This document shows positions 9,483 through 19,474 of a stretch of 64,000 nucleotides of DNA, one piece after another. The first letter of the stretch is position 1, and each line of letters opens with the position of its first letter. The position numbers were made by a program, and so were the translations under genes. A model generated the notes under the pieces. The model worked only from the letters and a program-made list of their open reading frames with translations. It ran no database searches and was not told where the DNA came from. The stretch comes from Lachancea dasiensis (lineage: Eukaryota > Ascomycota > Saccharomycetes > Saccharomycetales > Saccharomycetaceae): the NCBI GenBank assembly GCA_900074725.1, contig LT598460.1:687502-751501 (forward strand), in the 5' to 3' direction.

Positions 9483-11093
9483 ATGCTGATAGTAAAGAGC
9501 TTGATAGGATTGGTGACAGCGGTTGCCACCTACAGAATGTTTTTTGCCAGCCAAGAGAACTCCGCAGAATACAGAAGGAATCAGATCGAATCGGTATTTT
9601 TGCAATCTTGGCGAGACTATTGCAAGCATGGTTGGGACGCAGACGTGTACAAGCCCGTCTCCAAGGAAAAGTCCAATATGTACGGCTCTACCGACAAACC
9701 GTTGGGTTGGATCATAGTGGACTCCATTGATTCTATTCTAATTATGTACAACTCCAGCACGGCAAATAAGGCGCAATTTGAAGAGGAATTTTTGCGTGTC
9801 GAAGAATGGGTCACAACGAAACTGGATTACGACATAGACGTTCATGTCTCGCTATTCGAAACCACCATCCGCATGTTGGGCGGTCTTCTGTCTGCCTACC
9901 ACCTGTCGAAAGAAATGAACATTGGTAATTCTAGCGTGTTCTTGGAAAAAGCTATTGACCTGGCCGACAGAATGATGCCAGCGTTCGACAACACCCCAAC
10001 AGGAATTCCATATTCAAGCATCAATTTGCATACGGGCGCTTCCGAGCGAAACCATGCCGATAATGGTGCATCGTCCACCGCTGAATTCACAACGTTGCAA
10101 CTGGAGTTCAAATACCTAAGCATAATCACCGGTGACACAAAATATTGGAGTGCTGTGGAAAAAGTATACAGACCGCTATATGAAAGTAATCGCCTGCTTG
10201 GGCATTATGGGGGGCTAGCTCCAATCTATGTCTATCCGGACAACGCAAAATTCAGAGGAAACAATATCAGATTGGGTTCGCGGGGCGATTCGTTTTATGA
10301 GTATTTGCTGAAACAGTACTTGCAAACCCGAGAAACTCTATATTATGTGCTTTACCGAGCGTCGATGGAAGGCGTCAAACAACATCTGGTATCCAAATCG
10401 CACCCCAGCAACTTAGTATACATAGGTGAGAAGGAATATGGTTTGAGAGGTCCCTTATCACCTAAGATGGACCACCTGGTGTGCTTTATGGGGGGACTTT
10501 TGGCGATGGGTGCAACCGAAGGCTTGCATATATCTGACGCTAGACAACAACCTTTTTGGAGCACCCAGAGGGACGAAGATTGGGCATTGGCGCAGGATCT
10601 CACGTATACGTGCTACCAGATGTACCACCAAATTCCATCGGGCCTCGCACCTGAGATTGTAGTGTTCAATGACCAAAGTCAGCGAAAGTCCGGTACACGC
10701 CAATGGTGGAAGTCATCCAACGGTGATTTCTATGTGAAGCCCGCAGATGCTCATAATCTGCAGAGGCCCGAGACTGTTGAGTCCATCATGTTTCTCTATC
10801 ACTTGACGAAAGACCAGAAATACCGCGATTGGGGATGGGAGATTTTCAAGTCTTTCCGCAAACACTCCTCGCTATCTTGTAAATCTTCTGACCATGATTG
10901 CGCTTACACATGTATGGGCAATGTTTTGGCAGATCCGCCCACCATCGCGGATAGTGTCGAAAGCTTCTGGTTTGCAGAGACGCTCAAATACCTCCACCTG
11001 CTATTCCAAGATGATGTTGATCTCACCAAGGTTGTCTTCAACACAGAAGCTCATCCGTTTCCTGTCGTGAAAAGCCTGAACCTGCGGAACTAG
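9483..11093 (+). CDS. MNS1: ER alpha-1,2-mannosidase (glycoside hydrolase family 47)
   Basis: The 536-residue protein matches S. cerevisiae Mns1 (YJR131W, about 549 residues). Residues 1-20 form a hydrophobic signal anchor, giving a type II ER membrane protein with a lumenal (alpha/alpha)7 catalytic barrel. Family 47 signatures are visible: GWIIVDSIDSILIM near the N-terminus, SSTAEFTTLQLEFKYLS in the middle, and RPETVESIMFLYHLT toward the C-terminus, whose glutamate is a catalytic-site residue in the family. It trims Man9GlcNAc2 to Man8 on N-glycoproteins, a step used in ER quality control. The ATG at 9483 gives the expected N-terminus. Confidence 0.96.
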   Translation: MLIVKSLIGLVTAVATYRMFFASQENSAEYRRNQIESVFLQSWRDYCKHGWDADVYKPVSKEKSNMYGSTDKPLGWIIVDSIDSILIMYNSSTANKAQFEEEFLRVEEWVTTKLDYDIDVHVSLFETTIRMLGGLLSAYHLSKEMNIGNSSVFLEKAIDLADRMMPAFDNTPTGIPYSSINLHTGASERNHADNGASSTAEFTTLQLEFKYLSIITGDTKYWSAVEKVYRPLYESNRLLGHYGGLAPIYVYPDNAKFRGNNIRLGSRGDSFYEYLLKQYLQTRETLYYVLYRASMEGVKQHLVSKSHPSNLVYIGEKEYGLRGPLSPKMDHLVCFMGGLLAMGATEGLHISDARQQPFWSTQRDEDWALAQDLTYTCYQMYHQIPSGLAPEIVVFNDQSQRKSGTRQWWKSSNGDFYVKPADAHNLQRPETVESIMFLYHLTKDQKYRDWGWEIFKSFRKHSSLSCKSSDHDCAYTCMGNVLADPPTIADSVESFWFAETLKYLHLLFQDDVDLTKVVFNTEAHPFPVVKSLNLRN

Positions 11094-11200
11094 ACGGAGC
11101 GCACATATTGTCGGCCCCAAAGTAGAGTGAATAGTTGCATTTACCTATATAAAGAATACCCACGTATCTGGAACAAAGCCGGATATTTTTCTTGTATCCT

Positions 11201-11590
11201 TTACATTATCGGGAGCGGTCTATCTTTGAAGGTTATCTTATACCGTATTACATCTTGTAGCTTGACAAGGCCCGTTGAGTGTTCAAACTTTAGGAGACCC
11301 AGTGGGGTTTCGAGCTTTACGACGGATCCTAACAGCCGTTGTTTTTCGCCAACAAGCATGGTGGCCTGGGTAGACCCTTCCTCGAGTTGAAGAAGGCCGA
11401 ATTGAACTATGTTTTCGTTGTTATGTACGCCAAATTTCTTGCCCACATCATTAGCGGGCGGAACCAAAGGATACTCAAGTTCACCTTGAATTTCAAGTAG
11501 CGTGTTTCCCAACCGTGTTGGTATAGACACAGTCTCACTATTTTCGAAAAGGGATTTGAGCTGGGACACCGAGATTTCCACGCTAGGCAT
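11201..11590 (-). CDS. CTF8: Ctf8 subunit of the alternative clamp loader (Ctf18-RFC)
   Basis: The 129-residue protein matches S. cerevisiae Ctf8 (YHR191C, 133 residues): MPSVEIS at the start, LLEIQGELE in the middle, VGEKQRLLG, and the identical ending IxFKDRPLPIM. Ctf8 joins Dcc1 and Ctf18 in the clamp loader that acts on PCNA and supports sister-chromatid cohesion in the nucleus. It runs divergently from LNP1 with about 130 bases between starts, and its 3' end faces that of MNS1 about 107 bases away. This is the first chromosome VIII-type gene in the interleaved order. Confidence 0.95.
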   Translation of the reverse strand: MPSVEISVSQLKSLFENSETVSIPTRLGNTLLEIQGELEYPLVPPANDVGKKFGVHNNENIVQFGLLQLEEGSTQATMLVGEKQRLLGSVVKLETPLGLLKFEHSTGLVKLQDVIRYKITFKDRPLPIM

Positions 11591-11721
11591 TTTTGATGTA
11601 TCTCTTCCAAGATCAACAACATACAGTAGATGATGATGATATGAGCATTGAAATTTATAAAGTTAAGGTCTAAAAGAGACGGAAAACTAAACAAACACCT
11701 CTTCACAAGAACTGGCCATCG

Positions 11722-12567
11722 ATGCTTGGCGAAGTCATGGGCTTGTTTCGGGCTCAAAGTCAAGAGAGCGTCATAAAGCAATACACCCACGATCTAACTT
11801 CAATCACATCCAAAATTCACCAACTAGACCAGTCTCTAAAAAAAAAGGACTCCAGCAAAGCCAAATGGCTCAGGAGATGGTATCTTCAAGGTACAAGTTT
11901 TTTGGTGTTACTGAATGCGGCCCTTTACGTTCGATTGGCCGACAAACATCTCATCTTTGCATCTATCATCGTGTCTGTCTTAATGTTGGTAGCAATGAAA
12001 TGGGGAACAGAGAAATGGTATGCGTTCTTCACACAACGGACGCTGCGAAGGATGGACCAACTGCGGGCTGATCACCAGGAAAAGCTGGAGGCGTTGAAGC
12101 GAAAAACCCATTTTTACTCTACAAATTCGTTAATTCAGAGATTTTCGTCGGGTGAACACCAGGCAGAGGACGCAGTGACGTTGATGGATGAAGAGATGAA
12201 AACCAAGTATGAGGAACTCAACAAGCTAAGGGACGAGCTGAGCACTTTTCAAAAGCAAGGAAACTCTCCAGAGTCGCAGGTCCAGAGAGATAAATGGTTT
12301 GACAAGGTGTTAGACGTCATTTCGGGTGGTGATGTTAACACAGAGCCTCAGATGAAACCCGTGGTTTGCAACAAATGTCAGAAGCACACCGGCAGCTACA
12401 CGGTACCTGGTCTGCCGCTGCAATATGTGTGTCCCTTATGTAATTGGCGGTTCAATAGTGATGAGGACACAAGGCCAGAAACTCGTGAAAAGATGGGGGA
12501 AGAAAACCCAGCCGTTTTGCCAGCTAGTCCCAAAGACAAGGTTCGGATCACTACAGAGGAATCATGA
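11722..12567 (+). CDS. LNP1: Lunapark-family ER junction protein
   Basis: The 281-residue protein matches S. cerevisiae Lnp1 (YHR192W, 278 residues). It has two close membrane segments at about residues 55-71 and 77-92, a coiled coil around 105-180, and the conserved YSTNSLIQRFSSGE block at about 132-144. A C-terminal zinc finger has Cys216, Cys219, Cys237 and Cys240. Lunapark proteins sit at three-way junctions of the tubular ER and counteract the atlastin-like Sey1. The ATG at 11722 was used; Met6 is an alternative. The hydrophilic tail after the finger is variable in the family. Confidence 0.93.
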   Translation: MLGEVMGLFRAQSQESVIKQYTHDLTSITSKIHQLDQSLKKKDSSKAKWLRRWYLQGTSFLVLLNAALYVRLADKHLIFASIIVSVLMLVAMKWGTEKWYAFFTQRTLRRMDQLRADHQEKLEALKRKTHFYSTNSLIQRFSSGEHQAEDAVTLMDEEMKTKYEELNKLRDELSTFQKQGNSPESQVQRDKWFDKVLDVISGGDVNTEPQMKPVVCNKCQKHTGSYTVPGLPLQYVCPLCNWRFNSDEDTRPETREKMGEENPAVLPASPKDKVRITTEES

Positions 12568-12654
12568 CAAATTGAACACTTAAAAAGCCTAAATACAAAG
12601 AAGTACGTCGAAATATGTGCACAATTTTTTTCGCTAGTGAATCAACTCGCCGTC

Positions 12655-13191
12655 TTAAGACAAAGACATGATGGCATTGACAATGTCAGAGTTGTTGTCA
12701 CGCAAAGCCTTGACGGCCTTGGCTCTAGAGCAGTTGGCTTGCTGGACCACCAATTCGATGTCATCCTGGTTCAAGCCGCTTTCGTCGGCGGATTCGGAGT
12801 CTTCTTCTTTCACTTCCGACAACTTGTTTTCCTTGGCGGCAGCGAGCATGTCGTTTTGAATGGATTGGGGGTCCTTGGAGATGGCGTCAGCACCAGCTGG
12901 GGCAACACCCTCGCCTTGTCCTTCACCGGCCAATTGAGCTTCTTGTTGAGCCTGGGCCAATCTTTGAGGGAAGTCGTCGATCTTGGCCTCGCCGAAGACG
13001 ACGAAGTTACCACCGTGCGATCTGTAGACCTCTGGCTTTTCAATGGCGTAGATCTGGTTGTTCTTCTTTCTGAAGGTGACACGAGAGATGCCAGGAACTT
13101 GTTTTAGACCCAATTGGCTAATGAGTTCTCTAGCTTTTTGCTCGTTCTTGGCGAAAATGGAAACGTTGGCGTTGGCTGGAATTTCAGACAT
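12655..13191 (-). CDS. EGD2: Nascent polypeptide-associated complex, alpha subunit
   Basis: The 178-residue protein matches S. cerevisiae Egd2 (YHR193C, 174 residues). It begins MSEIPANANVSIFAKNEQKA, has a NAC domain at about residues 14-80 (GISRVTFRKKNNQIYAIEKPEVY), a charged linker, and a C-terminal UBA domain at about 138-178 (DDIELVVQQANCSRAKAVKAL). The complex binds nascent chains at the ribosome exit and assists targeting. The frame continues 37 codons upstream with ATG, but the ATG at 13191 reproduces the family N-terminus, so it was chosen. Codon choice looks like that of a highly expressed gene (GGT, GCC, TTG, AAG). Confidence 0.95.
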   Translation of the reverse strand: MSEIPANANVSIFAKNEQKARELISQLGLKQVPGISRVTFRKKNNQIYAIEKPEVYRSHGGNFVVFGEAKIDDFPQRLAQAQQEAQLAGEGQGEGVAPAGADAISKDPQSIQNDMLAAAKENKLSEVKEEDSESADESGLNQDDIELVVQQANCSRAKAVKALRDNNSDIVNAIMSLS

Positions 13192-14308
13192 AGTTGGTAC
13201 TGGTGTGGTATTACAGAAATGTGCAATTGAGTCTGTTCGGAACTGATATGTAGAGAGCACAATCGGTGAAAAATGTTCAAAGTTTTCATCTTCATTTGCC
13301 ATTGTACTGTGAGCTCATTCGTATATAGCGACCAGCGTACTGCTCGTGCCAAATTACTTCAGTGTAAAAGTAGCCAAGCTCTGCCTCGGTGTATTCATTC
13401 CAGCAGATTGTTCACCAGCTAGGCCTTCACCCTTCGCAAAGCTGTCTTAATCAATCTACCGGAGCTGTTGGTTTGGCCTGTACCATTCTTTTTTAGGCGT
13501 CACGATAAAGTATAGTGATCAACCCAGAGTCTGATGTGCAATCGAGTCAGTCTAGAGGGGTCGTGAACTAGCCACACAACGGAATGCTGAGACGTGGTGA
13601 CCGATATAACGACAGAGTATCTAAATGCACACATTGCGACAAAAGGATCCCTTCAAATTTCTATGACGTGAAGATTGGGAAATTCATTCTTGGCTACAGA
13701 AACAATAAAAGTGTGGGAGAGCTAGGTTCGTGTATTCTTGGAAAGTAACTGCGTTTTCTTTTCAACAGAATGAGACTGATCTTAATTATATAATCTCCCG
13801 ATGCACCTTTTCGCGCTTCCTCAGACTTGTAATTAACTAGTGCTATCGAAAAGTAGAGAAAACCGATTCAGTGCTTGCTTCACACTGTGGGCAATGTCTA
13901 TTCTATGCCGAACAGCCAATCCTTCCTTGATTCTTTTGTAGGTATCGAAGTTCTGTAACGAAGGCTAAAATAGCCAACTTTGAACTCACCACGAAGAGAA
14001 TATCCGACAGCTGCCAAGTAGTCCTCTTCCGTCTCACTGTATGACGGAAACTGCTCTCAGTTTCCTTTTCTCGAAATATTTCGAAGTTTATCGACTGCGT
14101 CGACGATTATTGCTTCTTTCGCGCGTGTGCATATCTATCAAAGTTCCCGCAGAGTTACACAGTGGGTAAAAGATTACAAAATAATAAGCAAATGGTCATT
14201 TTCTGGGGCATCGTCCAACCTACCAAACCGCTTTGCGCAGACTCGTCATGTAGCGCTTTCTTGTGATGACGTATCACTTTGTACAATAATGTCTTGATGT
14301 CAGTATAT
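13192..14308. other. Gene-free stretch upstream of EGD2
   Basis: About 1.1 kb. The first few hundred bases must hold the EGD2 promoter. The rest contains only short, unconvincing open frames. I saw no further tRNA, snoRNA or centromere-like CDEI/CDEIII pair. Confidence 0.55.
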
Positions 14309-14465
14309 GTCGTGATACAATTTGGCTTAATATTTACTGACAAATAGGCGAAATCACACTTAGTTCTCTCTCTCTCTACGACCAGCTATCAGCCAGCATG
14401 GAGTTTCCATTAGTTGTGCTTATACTTGAACTTCCCGCTGAGCCTATATCTGAATTGTCCTTTAT
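14309..14465 (+). repeat. Diverged interspersed repeat, copy A (possible solo LTR relic)
   Basis: This stretch is related to copy B at about 15234-15393, in the same orientation. They share TGTCGTGATAC, GGCTT, AAATCAC(A/G)CTTAGTTCTCT and AGTTTCCATTAG in the same order at nearly equal spacing. By eye the first 105 bases are roughly two-thirds to three-quarters identical. Diverged repeats beside a tRNA gene are typical of old LTR-retrotransposon remnants in yeasts. Family, true ends and coding parts cannot be established, and it looks old and decayed. Confidence 0.45.
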
Positions 14466-14644
14466 ACACCATCTGACACCTTGAGGTTTCCTATCCTAAT
14501 TCGACATTACACAGTTTCACACCTGCCGGTGCAGAAACACCCTGAAAAAAGCGTGCTCGTATAGGTTCCGTAATATAACAAAAGGGCTTGAATTTAATCC
14601 GTAAATGCATAGATAAGTTACGGTTGTAAATCTAATGCTATAAC

Positions 14645-14651
14645 AAAAAAA
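14645..14651 (-). terminator. RNA polymerase III terminator of the tRNA-Phe gene
   Basis: Seven consecutive T residues on the minus strand follow directly after the discriminator base of the tRNA, which is the standard polymerase III stop signal. Confidence 0.9.
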
Positions 14652-14742
14652 TGCGAATTCTGTGGATCGAACACAGGACCTCCAGATTTCAGCGACCGAA
14701 GTGTTCTTCAGTCTGGCGCTCTCCCAACTGAGCTAAATCCGC
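14652..14742 (-). tRNA. tRNA-Phe(GAA) with intron
   Basis: The minus strand carries a complete tRNA. The 5' exon (14706-14742) begins GCGGATTTAGCTCAG and ends after the anticodon GAA and the purine at position 37. An 18-base intron (14688-14705) follows, and the 3' exon (14652-14687) includes the T arm with GTTCGATCC and ends with discriminator A. The exons appear identical to S. cerevisiae tRNA-Phe, which also has an intron at this position. The intron base-pairs with the anticodon region (CTTCGGT following CTGAAG), as in other yeast tRNA-Phe precursors. The internal A and B boxes are intact and a T run follows. Confidence 0.97.
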
Positions 14743-15233
14743 TGTTAATAAGGACATATATTTACAAACTAAAACATACTGACAGCTACAACATGTGTGG
14801 TGAGCTTTGTAAGCCAATAGTTGAAGACGGCTGTGCGTTGAGCTACTATCCCTTCTAATCAATCCCGAAAGTCTTTGGTGAGCACCACCCCTATGGAATT
14901 CTCTCTCGAGGCACTGCTGGGTTCTCAGGAGTCGTGACGGTACACTCTGTTTATCTCATGGTGCTTGTTTTCCTTGGTGGATCAACTACCCACTTGAAGT
15001 GAGCACGTGCTACCGAACCGCTATAGTAGCTCGAACTCCGCTGTGATCCATGCTGTAAGCATCAAACTGACTTCTACTTATATAATCAGACCCACCATCA
15101 AAGATCTATGTAGCTCTAAAAATTAGCATCGAAGCTAAACGGGGTGACATTTTTCCATTCTTTTGGCGACTTTTGATTATAGTTTGGGCTTCACAATGAC
15201 GCAGTTGTACTTAAGAGTCGCTTTCTTGGCCTT
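14743..15233. other. Intergenic DNA upstream of tRNA-Phe
   Basis: About 490 bases with no open frame of note. It contains the upstream side of the tRNA gene, where yeast LTR elements usually insert. I see nothing else in it. Confidence 0.5.
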
Positions 15234-15393
15234 TGTCGTGATACGATCGGGCTTCATATATATATGATATATAGATCAAATCACGCTTAGTTCTCTTTAC
15301 CTATGAATAGCTACCAACTATCAAGTAGTTTCCATTAGCTCTACCCATACATGAGTTTCCAGTTGAGCTCAGACCTCCGTTGAGAACTCCTTC
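15234..15393 (+). repeat. Diverged interspersed repeat, copy B (possible solo LTR relic)
   Basis: Partner of the repeat at 14309-14465, in the same orientation, about 0.5 kb upstream of the tRNA-Phe gene. Blocks such as TGTCGTGATAC, AAATCACGCTTAGTTCTCT and AGTTTCCATTAG are shared, and weaker similarity continues through (C/T)ATAC, TTCC and TGAGC. No terminal repeats or internal coding region can be defined, so a solo LTR remnant is only the most likely reading. Confidence 0.45.
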
Positions 15394-16166
15394 TCATTCC
15401 AAAGACATTAGTCCTGATAATATATTGTGACGTTATAAACATAGATTTTCCAAAAACTTGTAGACCTCAAAGAAGGGTTTGGACTTGATGATGCCGCCAA
15501 TCACATCAATCTAGATTAAAAGTAGTACTTAATTTCATATAAAACTTTTTGGCTTCAGGTGGATTCATACTGAAGTAAATATATGCTACTTTCTGTGGTT
15601 TCGGCCGTTTCCAAAGAGTAGAGGTGATCGATTTTCAAAGACAATTCAATGTTGTAAAATAATCTAAATCATCATGGTATCGCTCATGGCAATCACAAAT
15701 ACCATGCACCAGATGACTTATGTTACTGATTTCGTGAACAATTTTTAAATATCGGAAGTTACTCGAGTAGGGAGACACGAAACGAGGAATGGCATGAAGC
15801 ACTCAACCTCACAGCCAATTACAAAGATGAACTTCTCAGCGGTCTGTTGTCAAGCACCGGCTTCTTTAGCAGGATAAATTGTGGATGATGTTGAAGATAG
15901 TTAAAAAACGTGACCTGCACCCTCATTTCAAAACAGAGAACTTGGTCTAATTCTGTAGATCAACGGTCTTTACGAGGCCCTGAAGCGATATTCACATCAT
16001 AGGGCCGTCAGTCACTCAGATTAAAATAAATTAGGACCAAGATCTACAGTCTGTTTGGTGAAAAGTCACACGGCGCAATTGACCTTTCGCGCGCAATATT
16101 TGCTATAATAATCACCCGAATACAAACCTTTGTTAGCAGCATTGGAGGCGCGGAAAGGTTTTGACT
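15394..16166. other. Gene-free stretch and MDM31 upstream region
   Basis: About 770 bases with an AT-rich character and no convincing open frame. The last few hundred bases should contain the MDM31 promoter. No recognisable regulatory motif stands out. Confidence 0.5.
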
Positions 16167-17969
16167 ATGCACAGGTTCGCTTTAGCCAAGAAAACTATCC
16201 CCCAATGGAATGGAAAACTCTCAAGAAGCTCCTGGAATGCCGCTGACAGGTTACTCGTGCGAAATTTTGGGCTAAGCTCTTCGATTTCAACACAACGTAT
16301 CTCAATACGATGGAACGCTCAAAGGGATTTCTCAGGATCTCTCAGTAGTTCGAATAAAATGAAGGAGGCAAAAAATGCAAGCCACTCGAAGCTAATACAT
16401 GAAAAGCTCAAAGTAGCAACCAGGGCTCCCCCACATGCCTTCAAGCTTATAACCGAAAGGGACAGACTGCTAGTGCAGGCCACGAGCATGCTCCAAAGGC
16501 TCAAAATAAACCTGAAGTGGACTCTCACGAGATCTATGAAGCCATTCAACTCTGACGACATAAGTGCTTTCATATCGTGGGTTCTCGTAAGTAACGTGAT
16601 ACTGATCATTTTGGGGACTACCACATTTGCATCGCTGATCATTTATTTGGTCAACACCGTTTTAGCCCAAGAGTACGTGGCGACTCAGGTCGGAAACCTT
16701 TTAACCAAAAATAGTTCGGTTTCAGTGGTTTTCGAGAATGCCATAGTACCGAATTGGTCGTCGGGCAAGATTTGTTTTAATAAGGTTTTCGTTTCTCGCA
16801 GGCCGAAGTTGTCTCACAGTTTCACAAAAGGGTCCCAAAATGAGGCTGCAGAAAGGGCCAAACTCGCTATTACGGAGCAGCTGCTTGTTAGTAGAGAGGA
16901 TTTCGATGACGGTAATTACGCACAATTCGATTTAACGATGGAGAAAGTTGAAATATCATTGAGTTTCAATAAGTGGATTAATGGGAGAGGTATTCTAGAC
17001 GAGGTGACCATAAACGGCTTACGTGGGGTTGTTGATAGGACTCACGTTATATGGAAGGAAAACGACGATGCTAGAAACTATCTTAATGTCCATCAACCTG
17101 GGGACTTTGAGATATCTAGGTTCGAAATGAATGATGTTTTATTTACGCTATACCAGCCTAATGGGTTCAGACCTTTTCAAGTGAGCATTTTCAACTGTGA
17201 GCTGCCGCAGCTACGAAAGCACTGGTTATTTTTTGATTTTTTGAATGCCAACAACATTAGTGGTACTTACGATAACTCATTGTTTTCGATACACAGGAAG
17301 TACAAAGCAGACGACTCCCAGATGAACAAGTCCTCTCCGTGGAAAAAAGTTACGCGTATGCGAGTGGACAACTTAAATATTGACCATTTGAATGCTGGCA
17401 TTGAAGGACCATTTGGCTGGATCACGGAGGGCCAAGTGGATATGATTGGCGATATTTTGCTACCGGATAAAGATCCCGATGCCTCGCAAATGAGCGAGAT
17501 GTTTACAGTCATCGGACAGCGTTTGCTTAAAGAGGCTCGTCGCCATTCGTCGATCTTACTCCCAGAACCATTTCAGCTTCCGCAACAGAAAAATATTGAC
17601 CCACAGCAGTATTTTATCATGGACTACTTCTTAAGGCTTCACAATGTTACAGCAGAAGTCCCGCTCTTTGACAATGCTTTGAGTTACATCAATAGCGCGC
17701 TGATAAGACCCATTGTTGGTTACATTAACTCTAGAAGGACCTATATTCCTATTAGATGTCAAGTTGTCAAAGATTTGTCAGATTTTGAAGGGTCCTGGAC
17801 AATATACGACTGCAAATTAATGGATGACCTTAGTGCTGAGGTTTATGATGCTTTCGCGGATTACGTGGCGGACGATGATCGTAAGTCACTTCGTTTGAAG
17901 AGGATTGGGTTTTGGTCTCTACAGCTGATGGCTCAGCTGGTCTTACTGAGTTTGGGATCGATCGCTTGA
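16167..17969 (+). CDS. MDM31: Mitochondrial inner-membrane morphology protein (Mdm31/Mdm32 family)
   Basis: The 600-residue protein fits S. cerevisiae Mdm31 (YHR194W, about 579 residues) by position and content. It has a basic, serine-rich N-terminus suited to mitochondrial import, a membrane segment at about residues 142-166 (ILIILGTTTFASLIIYLVNT), a large middle domain facing the intermembrane space, and a second hydrophobic segment at the extreme C-terminus. Mdm31 works with Mdm32 in mitochondrial shape, nucleoid inheritance and lipid homeostasis. The frame opens with a non-ATG codon, and the ATG at 16167 is the natural start. The gene is preceded by a 1.4 kb gap and followed by one of 1.5 kb. 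Confidence 0.92.
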   Translation: MHRFALAKKTIPQWNGKLSRSSWNAADRLLVRNFGLSSSISTQRISIRWNAQRDFSGSLSSSNKMKEAKNASHSKLIHEKLKVATRAPPHAFKLITERDRLLVQATSMLQRLKINLKWTLTRSMKPFNSDDISAFISWVLVSNVILIILGTTTFASLIIYLVNTVLAQEYVATQVGNLLTKNSSVSVVFENAIVPNWSSGKICFNKVFVSRRPKLSHSFTKGSQNEAAERAKLAITEQLLVSREDFDDGNYAQFDLTMEKVEISLSFNKWINGRGILDEVTINGLRGVVDRTHVIWKENDDARNYLNVHQPGDFEISRFEMNDVLFTLYQPNGFRPFQVSIFNCELPQLRKHWLFFDFLNANNISGTYDNSLFSIHRKYKADDSQMNKSSPWKKVTRMRVDNLNIDHLNAGIEGPFGWITEGQVDMIGDILLPDKDPDASQMSEMFTVIGQRLLKEARRHSSILLPEPFQLPQQKNIDPQQYFIMDYFLRLHNVTAEVPLFDNALSYINSALIRPIVGYINSRRTYIPIRCQVVKDLSDFEGSWTIYDCKLMDDLSAEVYDAFADYVADDDRKSLRLKRIGFWSLQLMAQLVLLSLGSIA

Positions 17970-19474
17970 ACTGGCAATTTCTGTGGCCCAAGGGTGTGAT
18001 CAGCTACTCAGGAAATATCACCATGTATGTGGCTACTCTGTCCTCCAAGTGCTGTCCACTTGACTGACGTTGCAGTGCAAGAGATGCAGTCTATGTAAAT
18101 ACATTGATGAGTGGCACCCGCCTGTATCTTTTATCTGAACAACGTATTTTATTGCATATACGGAGTAACGATTCATCTGAAAGAGGTCGACAACTCTAAG
18201 CCTTGCACAATGTAGATAGAAGTAAAGAGGTACGATCTGTCTCAAAATAATATTAGGATGGGCAAGGTTAAATAAGTGCATTGGGGTGATGGATTATCAA
18301 CATCGTTATTTCCCGCTGACTACGACAAATGCCTATTTTACTAATGGGAATATACGAAGGACCAATGCTGAATGCTTGTTTGATACACTGCACTATTATT
18401 TTCTAGTACTTTGTTGTCCCGCTAGGAAAGCTCTTAAAAAGTCAGTACTCATACATAAACGTGTGATCCAGCATAAGCAAAAGATCAAAGAATTGAGATA
18501 GCTTGGACTCGGAATTAGACATCGTCAACCTGGGCTGCTAATCCTCTCGCAAAGGCTGAAGAAAATTCAGACCCAACTGAAAAATACAGGTTTTCTAAGT
18601 GTTGACTTGACTTGACTCTTATGACAAGGTACCAGCGTGGCAGGTCATGAAAGCCATGCGTGAGGTCAGTAAAAGCATCTTTCCGTGTACAAGAATAAAG
18701 TCTCAAGTGTGGGAATAATTCTCAGTCCACACCCCCATACCCAGCAATACAATTGCGATGCGAGCTGGCCTCAATCATGAGAAAAGGAGTCAGCGCACTA
18801 GAATTTGAGTACGAACTATATCATGTGTGGGATTATTCCTCCTTGATGTCTGCCCTACATGAAAGAGGTTTGATTATCTCCCACCCGGTTGTCTTCAACA
18901 AGGTATATCCTATCTTCCTCCCACTTATTCCTGCCAAAAATGGTCTTCTATGGGGGGCTAACCCAAGAAGGTGTGGAAATACCCTGGTGGTCACTTCCCG
19001 TTGACAGAATATCTCTTTTGCGGAAGACAAACTGCTTGAATGTAGTGAGATTCATTGTAACATTGAGTGAGCCATTGGATCTAATGGACCTATAAAAGTC
19101 AGGAAAAGGATGGGTAGATCTTAGACGCTGGGCTTGATTGGGGACTAATTCACTTTATTAAGTGTTCAGAGTTCACATTTCCGCGACTCAAATTTTAGAA
19201 TGGCGCTTTGAAACAGGGAATTAAGAGAGAAGCGCTCCTAGTTCTGCAGAACTAAAGAAACAGCAGCGGGCTAAGAAGTGTGGGTGAATACTCCTTCCAG
19301 ACTCCAGCCTTACCACGTCCCTGAGCAGAGCCCAGAAATGGTAGTCATGTTACACGGGAGCGTCGTTCCTATGTCTTCTGTAGTAGAAAAGGTGCGAACT
19401 TGGGCGTCCCACAAAGCACAACTGATCAAAGGGTAAAGGCGTCTGTGACCAACACAGCGGTTTGCTGATTCAAT
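17970..19474. other. Gene-poor gap between MDM31 and NVJ1
   Basis: About 1.5 kb without a supported gene. The longest frames (82-83 codons) show no family resemblance. No tRNA or known snoRNA signature was recognised. The right end must include the NVJ1 promoter. Confidence 0.5.

Noticed and set aside
13192-13302. 37-codon N-terminal extension of EGD2
   Set aside because: It has an ATG, but the downstream ATG reproduces the known start MSEIPANANVSIF; the extension looks like leader sequence.
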